Shown piece by piece: positions 30,792-37,592 of a stretch of DNA of 37,592 bases. This DNA is from Akkermansia muciniphila (lineage in GTDB: Bacteria; Verrucomicrobiota; Verrucomicrobiia; Limisphaerales; UBA11320), in NCBI GenBank assembly GCA_945861575.1, contig CAMAVD010000017.1:1-37592 (forward strand). Reading direction: 5' to 3'. The notes under the pieces are model-generated. The model was not told the DNA's origin and ran no database searches. It saw only the letters and a program-made list of their open reading frames with translations. Every line of letters starts with the position of its first letter. Within the stretch, counting starts at the first letter, position 1. The position numbers were made by a program, and so were the translations under genes.

Positions 30792-32078
30792 ATGAAAACC
30801 CGGTTCCAAAAAATCAAAACGCTCCAGAAGACCAACAAGGCAGGAACCTTGGTGGTCACCTTGTTGACCATGGCCATCATCTCCTCCCTGGCCGCCAGCT
30901 ATTTGAGCCTGATCACATCCACAAACATGTCCACCATTCGTTCCATGGCCTGGAACAATGCGGTGCCAGTCCTGGAGGCAGGCATCGAGGAGGCCATGGC
31001 GCACCTCAATAAGAATGGCTCCGGCTCCCTGGCGGCGGATGGTTGGTCTGCCTCGAGCGGTGGGTATGTTAAATCATTTCAAATTGGCACAAACGGCAGC
31101 TACGTAAGCACCACGATTACTCCGAGCGGGACCACGCCTGTCATTGAGAGCAAAGGCTATGTGCGGGTCCCGTTGAAGACCTCCACCTACGTCACGCGAA
31201 CAGTGCGGGTGAACACCAAGCTGGATGCTCTTTACGCAAAAGGCCTCGTGGCCAAGGGGCAGATCAATCTAAACGGAAACAATATCCGGGTGGACAGCTT
31301 TGACTCCCAAGATTCGGCCTACAGCACCAGCGGACAATACGACGCAGCCAAGTACAAGGAAAACGGAGATGTCGCCACCAACAGCCAACTGGTCAATTCG
31401 CTGAATGTGGGCAACGCGGAAATTTACGGCGATGTGAGTAGTGGACCGGGAGGCAGTGTTGCAGTCGGCAGCCAGGGATTCGTCACAGGAACGGTCAGCG
31501 ACGATATGAACGTTTCCTTCCCGGATGTCTCGGCTCCTACGGGAAGCATGTCCACCCCGGCCAGCGGGACGGTGAATGGAACCGCGTATACCTACGTACT
31601 CTCCAGCGGAAGCTATATCATCAATGGAAACCTCAGTCTGAGCGGGAATACTCAGCGAATCCTCGTCACCGGGGACGCCGTGCTTTATGTCACAGGCGAC
31701 GTCAGCCTGGCTGGCCAATCCTATATCCAAGTGGGCAGCAGCGGCAGTCTCAAGATGTATGTGGCCGGAGCGTCGACATCGATCGGAGGACAGGGCGTGA
31801 TGAATTCTGCGGCCAACGCGTCCAAGTTCGCCTATTATGGACTCCCGACCAATACGAGCGTCAGCTTCAGCGGCAATGCGGCTTTCACGGGAACCATTTA
31901 CGCTCCGAGCGCGGCGCTGAGTTTAGGGGGTGGCGGCAGCAACACCTACGATTTCGTCGGATCCGCCATCGCGTCCACCGCCACCCTGAACGGGCATTAC
32001 AATTTCCATTACGACGAAATGCTCGGCCGCACCGGCACCTCCCGCGGTTACGTAGCCACCTCCTGGAACGAGCTCTGA
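30792..32078 (+). CDS. PilX-like protein with beta-helix DUF7305-type domain
   Basis: A 428-residue protein. The N-terminus has GTLVVTLLTMAIISSLAASY after a basic leader (RFQKIKTLQKTNKAG), a degenerate prepilin-like helix as in PilX/GspK. Around residues 130-420 lies a Ser/Gly/Asn-rich repetitive region with short strands (GNLSLSGNTQRILVTGDAVL, then YVTGDVSLAGQSYI and GTIYAPSAALSLGG), typical of a right-handed beta-helix, closing with the NFHYDEML motif usual for DUF7305. It probably sits at the pilus tip or in the secretion pseudopilus. ATG 30792 follows GGAATGA. Confidence 0.82.
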   Translation: MKTRFQKIKTLQKTNKAGTLVVTLLTMAIISSLAASYLSLITSTNMSTIRSMAWNNAVPVLEAGIEEAMAHLNKNGSGSLAADGWSASSGGYVKSFQIGTNGSYVSTTITPSGTTPVIESKGYVRVPLKTSTYVTRTVRVNTKLDALYAKGLVAKGQINLNGNNIRVDSFDSQDSAYSTSGQYDAAKYKENGDVATNSQLVNSLNVGNAEIYGDVSSGPGGSVAVGSQGFVTGTVSDDMNVSFPDVSAPTGSMSTPASGTVNGTAYTYVLSSGSYIINGNLSLSGNTQRILVTGDAVLYVTGDVSLAGQSYIQVGSSGSLKMYVAGASTSIGGQGVMNSAANASKFAYYGLPTNTSVSFSGNAAFTGTIYAPSAALSLGGGGSNTYDFVGSAIASTATLNGHYNFHYDEMLGRTGTSRGYVATSWNEL

Positions 32079-32215
32079 GGCTATGGAACCCCCCCGCGGC
32101 CATCCTCCTTCAAGATCGCACCTCAACTGTTCTATCGGGTCGGCTGCCTTCAGAGTCGGTCTGAGACGTCCGTAGACGTCCGCTCTGCCGGTCGCTCTTC
32201 TTCGGTCCCGCCCTT
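32079..32215. other. Convergent intergenic gap
   Basis: The gap between the pseudopilin operon and the polyprenyl synthase gene holds a direct repeat AGACGTCCG (32164-32172 and 32174-32182). The same 9-mer occurs near 36554. No clear terminator is seen. Confidence 0.4.
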
Positions 32216-33142
32216 TTAACGATCCCGCTTCAATAGATAGCTGGCCAGTGCTTCTAGCGCGGTGGCTTTGCCTTTGAATTGACCTAGGGCTTTGAAGGCC
32301 AAGTCGGTCAGTCGCGTGGCTTCTTTCCGGCTCTTCTCCAAACCGAGCAGGGAGGGATAGGTGGCTTTCTGCGCGGCGGTGTCTTTTCCCGCTGTCTTCC
32401 CTAGGGTCTCCGAGGTCTGGGTGACGTCGAGGATGTCGTCGATGATCTGGAACGCGAGCCCAACATTGTATCCAAATTGGGTCAGCGCTTCCAGCTGGGC
32501 GGGGGAGCACTGGGCGCTCATGCCGCCGAGTCGCACGGAACAGCAGAGCAGGGCAGAGGTCTTCCGCTCGTGAATGTAGCGGAGCTCGGCCAGCGGGAGC
32601 TTCTTTCCTTCGCCTTCCAGATCGGCTACCTGGCCGGCTATGAGCTGCAGCGACCCCGAAGCCCTCGCCACTTCCATCACCAAGGTTTCTGCGGGATAAC
32701 GTCGGCTGGTCCGCCCTTGTGCCACGATCTCAAAGGCCTGGGTCAGCAGGGCGTCGCCTGCCAATACCGCGACTCCTTCGCCGAAGACCTTGTGATTGGT
32801 GGGCTTCCCGCGCCGGAAGTCATCGTTGTCCATCGCCGGAAGATCGTCGTGGATCAATGAGTAGGTGTGGATGCACTCCACCGCACAGGCCATCGCCATG
32901 GCGTCCTCCCAGCTTCCACCGCACGCCTCGGCCGCGGCTAGGCACAGAGCAGGCCGCATCCGCTTCCCACCTGCGAAGAGCGAATAACGCATGGCTTTGT
33001 GGATCGTTGCGGGCTTGGTGCGCTCGGAGGGAAGGAAGCGTCCCAGGGCCCGATCCACCTCACGGCAGGAACGGGCTACATAGGATTCCAGGTCAAAGGC
33101 AGTACGGGTTTTCGGAGCCCTCGGTTTTGCTGGTTGCGGCAT
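32216..33142 (-). CDS. ispA: Polyprenyl (farnesyl/geranyl) diphosphate synthase
   Basis: A 308-residue trans-prenyltransferase that condenses isopentenyl diphosphate onto allylic diphosphates for quinone, bactoprenol or hopanoid precursors. The first Asp-rich motif is DDLPAMD with FRRGKPTNH after it, and the second is DDILD (in GLAFQIIDDILDVTQT). GGKRMRP and the K-T pair in ERKTSALL are also present. The two residues between the FARM aspartates and the size match bacterial short-chain (IspA-type) synthases. It converges on the pseudopilin operon and has no operon partner in the window. ATG 33142 gives a basic, Pro-rich start. Confidence 0.93.
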   Translation of the reverse strand: MPQPAKPRAPKTRTAFDLESYVARSCREVDRALGRFLPSERTKPATIHKAMRYSLFAGGKRMRPALCLAAAEACGGSWEDAMAMACAVECIHTYSLIHDDLPAMDNDDFRRGKPTNHKVFGEGVAVLAGDALLTQAFEIVAQGRTSRRYPAETLVMEVARASGSLQLIAGQVADLEGEGKKLPLAELRYIHERKTSALLCCSVRLGGMSAQCSPAQLEALTQFGYNVGLAFQIIDDILDVTQTSETLGKTAGKDTAAQKATYPSLLGLEKSRKEATRLTDLAFKALGQFKGKATALEALASYLLKRDR

Positions 33143-33701
33143 GCAGTCTCTTTCTAGAAAAAATCAGCGGACTTCGCAATGGAACAATCGCTGAGTCACT
33201 TTTCAGGTTCTTCCGGGATTGTCTGGGGACTGTCTGGTGACGGTCGGGTGTGGCGAGGGTGAACCGCAGGAAACTGATCACGAGCTGGGTCGGCATTGAG
33301 ACGGCTGCCTTAGCTTCACCGAAACCCACCGACGGCCCACTGCCGGGATTTGAACGTTAACCGCGAATGAACGCCAATGAACGCGAATGAACGTTAATCC
33401 AGAAGTCACAACCCAGGAGCCTTTTTGGCATTCGCGTCTATTCGCGTCCATTCGCGGTTACATTTTCAATAAAAAATCCCCCGACAATCCTGGAAGAGTC
33501 ACTTTTCCCTTGCCTAGGCCTACTCACTCCGGGTTTATTCCTCTCGTTCTTGGGTCCTCTGACGGGTCTGCCGTCGCTGGGATTTGGGAACAAAGGAAAC
33601 CGGGGAGGTTTCTCACGACTCCAAAGCAGGGCAGCGCTTTGCCTGGAGGCCTCGAACATCTCCCTCAAATCACAACACACGGTTAAGACGGTATCATTAC
33701 T
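33143..33701. other. Intergenic region with a repeat element
   Basis: This gap of 559 bases holds the inverted-repeat element at 33358-33460 and the presumed promoters of ispA (minus) and the jelly-roll gene (plus). Short frames here, for example 33387-33686, have no ribosome binding site or recognisable domain. I see no RNA gene. Confidence 0.45.
33358..33460. repeat. Inverted-repeat (MITE/REP-like) element
   Basis: The ends TAACCGCGAATG (33358-33369) and CATTCGCGGTTA (33449-33460) are perfect 12-bp inverted repeats. Inside them, both arms carry degenerate copies of GAACGCGAAT-type units, so pairing continues with mismatches for about another 20 bases. The centre (33398-33427) is unique. 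AACGTTAA-type sequence abuts both sides of the left arm. It encodes nothing. Confidence 0.7.
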
Positions 33702-35819
33702 ATGAAACAGCATATCATTCTCTCTGCGCTCGCTTGCAGCCTCGCGCTGCACGCCGGCGGGGAGGTGCTCTTCTCGGACATCTTCACCTATGCGGACGGG
33801 CTGCTCAGTCAGGATAGCTCCTCCCCCTGGGTCACTCACGGCGGTACAGCGAATCAGGTGGAGAGCCAAAACGGGGTGCTCAGCCTGAGCCAGAGTAAGT
33901 CGGAGGATATCAATGCTCCGCTCATGGGGGCACCGCATCGCACGGGGGCTCTCTATCTCAGTTGCCTCGTGAACTTCGTTGCACCGCCGTCGGGTGACGG
34001 CACCTTCTTCCTTCACTTGAAGGATGCGGCCTCTACCTTCAAGGCCCGGCTCTACGCCTCCACGAATGGCGTGGCCCCGGGAAGTTACCGCCTCGGCATC
34101 GCCAACGGCACCGGCGCTCCGATGTATGTGGCGGCGGCGCTTGATCTGACACGTTCCTATCGGCTGGTGTTGCGCTACGTTGCCGCCTCGCCTACCTCGA
34201 GCACGCTCTGGATCGACCCCGGCTCCGAGGCGGCAACCAATCTCAGGGCGGAGGCAGTGGACAGTCCTGCGGTCAGTTCCATCGCCGCCGTGGCTTTGCG
34301 ACAGTCCCTCTCTGCGGGCGACGGCATGGGCACGCTGCTGCTGGACAACTTAGCGGTGGGAACCGCCTTTACCGATGTCGCTGGGCCCAATACCCCGCCT
34401 TCCATCTCTCGCATTCCTGACCACGATGTTGGAATGGACGATCTCTCCGCCCCCATCCCCTTTGTGGTGGGTGATCAAGAAACGGCGGCGGAGTCCCTCC
34501 TCGTTTCGTTCCATTCTTCCAATCCCGCCGTGATCGCACTGGAGGGAATTGCTGTGAAAGGGGAGGGAGCGCAGCGTTCGCTTCGGTTCAAGCCAGTTCC
34601 TGGGCAACAGGGAAGCTCCCGGTTGACGGTGACAGTGAGTGATGGGGTGACGAGAGCCACATCTTCCTTTGCGATCACCGTGGGTGCCCCGTTCCTGGCA
34701 GGACCCGATTCGGTGGAGTTTCCCCAGGAGGAGACCTCGCCGGCCTTGGTATTCGTGGTGGGAGATCGAGAGATTTCACCAGGCCTGCTCCAGTTGTCAG
34801 CCCTCGCTTCGAACACGAACCTGTTCAGCCGCGACGCCGCGCGTTGGGAGGGTTCGGGATCGAATCGAGTGCTGCGGCTGACGCCGATTCCCGGCCGCTC
34901 GGGCATCAGCACCGTTCGGGTGGTGGTGACCGATGGACAGATGAGCGCCACCAACAGCCTGCTGGCTACGGTGTATCCGTCGCTGGGTGTTCTGGCTGCG
35001 GATGACTTCAACCGCACCGACGGGCCGCTGGCCTCGAACAGCTCGGGCTGGGCATTGCATGCTCCGGATGCGCCTGATGTCACTCGTCTTCCCATCCGAG
35101 GGGGAAGGGTTTTGCTGAACGAGGCCTTGGTTGAGGACGGGCACCTGCCCTTTGCGGGAGGGCCGGTGGCCGCGAATTCCGGCGCAATTCTCTACGCAGG
35201 CCTGCGGGTGAAGGTCTCGAAGCTTCCCTCTAGCTCAGGCAGCTTCTTCGCCCATTTTCGGGATGAGAACAATGGCTTTCGCGCACGCATTTCCCTCGCG
35301 ACTTCCGGGGCGTCCGCTGGCCGCTTTCGCTTCGGGATCGCTTCCGGTGCGGGATCGCCGGTCTTCTTCCCAGGGGATTGGGCGCTCAATGAAGAGCATC
35401 TCTTGGTGTGTCGCTACGCGGTGAGCACCGGTTCGGCGCGGCTGTGGATCGATCCGTCGATCGAATCGGATGCGTCCGTGGATGCGTCGGATTCGGCGTC
35501 GTCAATCCTACTGCGCAATGTCTCGCTGCGTCAGGCGGACGGGATCGGGGAGTTGGAGGTGGATGATCTCAAAGTGGCCGCGCGCTTTGCAGATGTTCTG
35601 CCCTCAGTCGCGCGACCCTCGCTTTCCTACGCACTTTCGAGTGCCCATCTGCGTTTGGAGTGGCCGGCGGACGGTGGCTGGATCCTCCAAAGCAGTGGAG
35701 AGGCTGGGTCCTGGACCTGGATGGATGTGGCGCAGACTGCGACCCGGGTGGACGGGCGGGCTAGGCTCGAGCGAACGATGGATGGACCGGCGGGGTTCTT
35801 TCGTTTGATCCGACACTAA
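33702..35819 (+). CDS. Large secreted protein with two jelly-roll-like domains and Ig-like domains
   Basis: A 705-residue protein with a signal peptide (KQHIILSALACSLALHAGGE). It contains two copies of one concanavalin-like jelly-roll domain: residues about 22-228 (DIFTYADGLLS ... LRYVAASPTSSTLWIDPGSE ... LLLDNLAVGTAFTDV) and about 430-640 (DDFNRTDGPLA ... CRYAVSTGSARLWIDPSIE ... LEVDDLKVAARFADV). Between them are two Ig/cadherin-like domains with paired motifs (PFVVGDQETAAESLLVSFHSS and VFVVGDREISPGLLQLSALA). The C-terminus has a beta-rich tail ending in GFFRLIRH, a form common in secreted proteins of this lineage. It is likely exported, perhaps a glycan-binding surface protein. A hairpin (GGGTT-GGC-AACCC) follows the stop. 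Confidence 0.82.
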   Translation: MKQHIILSALACSLALHAGGEVLFSDIFTYADGLLSQDSSSPWVTHGGTANQVESQNGVLSLSQSKSEDINAPLMGAPHRTGALYLSCLVNFVAPPSGDGTFFLHLKDAASTFKARLYASTNGVAPGSYRLGIANGTGAPMYVAAALDLTRSYRLVLRYVAASPTSSTLWIDPGSEAATNLRAEAVDSPAVSSIAAVALRQSLSAGDGMGTLLLDNLAVGTAFTDVAGPNTPPSISRIPDHDVGMDDLSAPIPFVVGDQETAAESLLVSFHSSNPAVIALEGIAVKGEGAQRSLRFKPVPGQQGSSRLTVTVSDGVTRATSSFAITVGAPFLAGPDSVEFPQEETSPALVFVVGDREISPGLLQLSALASNTNLFSRDAARWEGSGSNRVLRLTPIPGRSGISTVRVVVTDGQMSATNSLLATVYPSLGVLAADDFNRTDGPLASNSSGWALHAPDAPDVTRLPIRGGRVLLNEALVEDGHLPFAGGPVAANSGAILYAGLRVKVSKLPSSSGSFFAHFRDENNGFRARISLATSGASAGRFRFGIASGAGSPVFFPGDWALNEEHLLVCRYAVSTGSARLWIDPSIESDASVDASDSASSILLRNVSLRQADGIGELEVDDLKVAARFADVLPSVARPSLSYALSSAHLRLEWPADGGWILQSSGEAGSWTWMDVAQTATRVDGRARLERTMDGPAGFFRLIRH

Positions 35820-35829
35820 AGGTGCCTCC

Positions 35830-35842
35830 GGGTTGGCAACCC
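35830..35842 (+). terminator. Small hairpin after the jelly-roll gene
   Basis: GGGTT-GGC-AACCC, a 5-bp stem with a 3-base loop, begins 11 bases after the stop codon. No U-tract follows, so a terminator role is only possible. Confidence 0.3.
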
Positions 35843-35894
35843 AGGCTCAGACATCCTGACCTCGGGCGAGAGCATGTAGGCAGGAAGGGGATCG

Positions 35895-35988
35895 CACACA
35901 GAGTTCACAGGGTTCACAGGGTTCACAGAGTAAAGACAGTGGGCCGGTTCTGATTAGAAAACTCTGTGGCCTCTGAGAACTCTGTGTG
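35895..35988. repeat. Palindromic repeat, copy 1
   Basis: The unit starts CACACAGAGTTCACAGGG and ends GAACTCTGTGTG, so its ends are 12-bp inverted repeats (CACACAGAGTTC). GGTTCACAG is repeated in tandem near the left end, which makes this copy longer than copy 2. Its last 58 bases (35931-35988) are identical to 36472-36529. Confidence 0.9.
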
Positions 35989-35993
35989 GAGCT

Positions 35994-36380
35994 TCACCCA
36001 TCGATGTTTCCATTGATGATCCGTTCGATCCCGTGCTTCAGGCTGGTTTCGCCGAAGTTCAACAGGAGACCGACCCGCTTTCCGCTGAGTCTTAGATAGG
36101 TTAGGAGCTGCTTCGGATGCACGGCGGCAAGCTTTTCCAATGACTTCAGTTCAACGATGACCGTGTCCTCAACCACCAGATCGGCGCGGAAGCCTTCGTC
36201 GAAGTCGAGGTCATCGTAGCGGATCTGGATGGCCTTCTGACGTTCCACCCGCAGTCCGCGCTTCCGTAGTTCGTAAGCGAGCACCGCTTCGTAAACCGAT
36301 TCCAACAGCCCTGGGCCAAGGCTGCTGTGAACGTGGAATGCAGCGGCGAGAATGGCTTGTGTGATCTCGTTGGTCCTCAT
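35994..36380 (-). CDS. GxxExxY protein, PD-(D/E)XK nuclease-like
   Basis: A 128-residue protein with the family motif GLLESVY (in SLGPGLLESVYEAVLAYELR), then FRADLVVEDTVIVELKSLEKL, where the Asp ... Glu-x-Lys triplet fits a PD-(D/E)XK nuclease core (PF13366-like), then HPKQLLTYLRLSGKRVGLLLNFG. The whole family length is present. Its biochemical activity is not established to my knowledge. It is transcribed toward copy 1 of a palindromic repeat, with copy 2 behind its start, as if gene and repeats formed one unit. The stop lies six bases from copy 1. Confidence 0.93.
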   Translation of the reverse strand: MRTNEITQAILAAAFHVHSSLGPGLLESVYEAVLAYELRKRGLRVERQKAIQIRYDDLDFDEGFRADLVVEDTVIVELKSLEKLAAVHPKQLLTYLRLSGKRVGLLLNFGETSLKHGIERIINGNIDG

Positions 36381-36455
36381 GGCACGAGAACGTTAGTCAA
36401 TTGAGGAGTCGGCTGCAAGGTTCTAGCAGGGGCATTTGAAGGTAGGAAGGTCGGA

Positions 36456-36529
36456 CACAGAGTTCACAGGGTAAAGACAGTGGGCCGGTTCTGATTAGAA
36501 AACTCTGTGGCCTCTGAGAACTCTGTGTG
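36456..36529. repeat. Palindromic repeat, copy 2
   Basis: Same unit as copy 1, in the same orientation, lacking the first two CA bases and part of the left tandem block. The 58 bases at 36472-36529 match copy 1 exactly. It lies 75 bases upstream of the GxxExxY start. Confidence 0.9.
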
Positions 36530-36575
36530 AACCCTCCGCTCAGGTCCCCCCCAGACGTCCGAAGGGGGAAGGTCG

Positions 36576-36617
36576 CACACAGAGTTCACAGGGTTCAGAG
36601 AGTAAAGCCAGTGGGCT
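36576..36617. repeat. Palindromic repeat, partial copy 3
   Basis: Begins CACACAGAGTTCACAGGG like copy 1, then TTCAGAGAGTAAAGCCAGTGGGCT, and diverges before the right arm. It is in the same orientation as the other two copies and looks like a decayed or truncated unit. Confidence 0.75.
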
Positions 36618-36926
36618 CAGCCTGATTCCACTCTAGGTCAGGGGTTCTGAGGCTATGAAGGTCTCATTCTTAAGGGCCAAGCGCTTGTGTGAGCGATCGT
36701 CGGCTCCGCTGGCACGACTTATGATTGCTGAAGGTGTATGAGTCGGGACTCGATTCGTTTTTGCCGCGCGGGCGCACAAGCCGAGGGGGGTGGCTGGTGT
36801 GGAAGCGGTATGGTTGGAGAAGAGCGCTGGGCAGTTTCTGCAGCTCACCGGCCAAAAGGGATGGAAATTATCGACCCCGGTGCCGAGATCGAACGGCCGG
36901 TTGCGACCTTGTCAGTGGATTGACCC
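36618..36926. other. Intergenic region without a clear gene
   Basis: Between the third repeat and the PEP/pyruvate-binding gene. An ATG at 36738 opens 61 codons and stops three bases before the next gene, in the same frame, but it has no recognisable domain or Shine-Dalgarno. The promoter of the following gene must lie here. Confidence 0.35.
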
Positions 36927-37592
36927 ATGAGATCTTCAGCCCTGGCCAAAACCTCGGATACCTCCCGGCTGACGCGTGGTGCGTTGCGTGAAGCCAAGCT
37001 GAGTTTTGGAACCAAAGCGGAAACGCTGGAGCGGCTTGCTCCGCTATTGCAGTCGTGCATCGTTCCCGAGGTTTTCTATTTCACCGTTGCGGAGTGGCAG
37101 TGCGACCCTGCTGCAGTGATTGAGAGTATCCAGCGTCGATTTTCGGTCCGGGCTCTTGCCGTTCGCAGCAGCGCCTATCATGAGGACACCGCGTCGCAGA
37201 GCATGGCAGGCGCGTTCCGATCTCTTCTGAATGTTCCTACCCTGGACCCGGTGCGTCTCAGTGCCGCCGTTGAGGAGGTCGTGAGGAGCTATTCTTCGAA
37301 TCATCCCTACAATCAGGTGCTCATCCAGCCGATGCTGGAGCAGGTTGTGATAAGTGGGGTGTTGATGACGCATGATCTGGCGAATGGAGCGCCCTATTAC
37401 ATTATCAACTATGACGATGAGTCCGGGCGCACCGATGTGATCACGGGTGGAACGGGCGTGAGCAAATGCCTCGTCGTCCATCGCGACGCCCCATCCGATT
37501 TTATCGAGTCGCCGCGCATCGCTGCGGTTCTGGCGATGGCGCGGGAGTTGGAGTCGCTTTGTGGAGGTAGGACCCCTTTGGACATTGAGTTT
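36927..37592 (+). CDS. PEP/pyruvate-binding-domain protein, partial (right edge)
   Basis: The frame is open from ATG 36927 to the end of the window (222 codons), so the 3' part is missing. The N-terminal part resembles the PPDK_N/PEP-synthase ATP-grasp domain: FYFTVAEW, ALAVRSSAYHED followed by SQSMAGAF, then NQVLIQPMLEQVVISGVLMT, GAPYYIINYDDESG, VITGGTG and ARELESLC with PLDIEF. VRSSAxxED and the QPM ... SGV pair are the usual ATP-binding marks. Such proteins either make PEP from pyruvate or, in polysaccharide clusters, serve as PEP synthase-like enzymes of unknown substrate. The neighbours outside the window would decide. Confidence 0.85.
   Translation, partial: MRSSALAKTSDTSRLTRGALREAKLSFGTKAETLERLAPLLQSCIVPEVFYFTVAEWQCDPAAVIESIQRRFSVRALAVRSSAYHEDTASQSMAGAFRSLLNVPTLDPVRLSAAVEEVVRSYSSNHPYNQVLIQPMLEQVVISGVLMTHDLANGAPYYIINYDDESGRTDVITGGTGVSKCLVVHRDAPSDFIESPRIAAVLAMARELESLCGGRTPLDIEF

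Noticed and set aside
33387-33686. Open frame of 99 codons upstream of the jelly-roll gene
   Set aside because: It starts inside the inverted-repeat element, has no ribosome binding site and no domain.
35895-36617. CRISPR array or attachment sites around the GxxExxY gene
   Set aside because: Repeats are 74-94 bases, palindromic and unevenly spaced, with no integrase and no spacer-like pattern.
36738-36923. Open frame of 61 codons directly before the PEP/pyruvate-binding gene
   Set aside because: No domain or Shine-Dalgarno. It stops just before ATG 36927, whose N-terminus already fits the family, so it is not needed as an N-terminal extension.

Overview
The window reads as a chromosomal segment of a Gram-negative bacterium, most likely a verrucomicrobium (Limisphaerales/Pedosphaera-like). 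This is inferred from the gene repertoire and from family-level look-alikes, not from a marker gene. The supporting signs are GYF_2-domain membrane proteins, a DUF5679 zinc ribbon beside a double nucleoside-diphosphate-kinase-like protein, a LolA-like outer-membrane lipoprotein-sorting protein, secreted jelly-roll proteins with a short FFRL-type C-terminal tail, a sigma54-type pilin operon and a GxxExxY gene bracketed by repeats. DNA is GC-rich and coding density is high. Clear Shine-Dalgarno sequences are often missing, so several starts rest on domain boundaries instead.

Layout. 1-3250: two tandem Rhs C-terminal toxin/immunity cassettes; the first is cut by the window edge, and both toxin and immunity pairs are paralogous. 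3444-5431: accA and manA. 5447-8022 (minus): a four-gene operon of small zinc-finger/membrane proteins. 8324-12214: an apparent operon of a holin-4-like membrane protein, an outer-membrane porin-like protein, a zinc/manganese-type substrate-binding protein and its permease, with no ATPase gene. 12307-12927: trpF, followed by a heptanucleotide tandem repeat. 13025-17053 (minus): MoxR ATPase, an S4 RNA-binding protein overlapping a disordered coiled-coil protein, the double NDK-like protein and DUF5679. 17177-18967 (minus): the C-terminal half of a split carbamoyl-phosphate synthase large subunit. 19078-21598: a lipoprotein converging on an ECF sigma factor operon. 21714-25488 (minus): LolA-like protein, Lon and Hsp20. 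25513-28652 (minus): a secreted vWA-like protein and two tail-anchored proteins. 29015-32078: a sigma54-type promoter, a leader with alternative pairings and a four-gene pseudopilin operon. 32216-33142 (minus): polyprenyl diphosphate synthase. 33358-33460: an inverted-repeat element. 33702-35819: a secreted jelly-roll protein. 35895-36617: palindromic repeats around a GxxExxY nuclease-like gene. 36927 to the right edge: a PEP/pyruvate-binding-domain gene cut by the window.

The features most likely to be new are: (i) the duplicated Rhs cassettes whose toxin domain carries a polymerase-beta-type nucleotidyltransferase signature, with matching paralogous immunity proteins; (ii) the repeat-flanked GxxExxY unit; (iii) the sigma54-driven pseudopilin operon with a possible RNA switch in its leader; (iv) the B-box-like zinc-finger membrane operon. 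All functions are inferred by reading the sequence; no database search was run.
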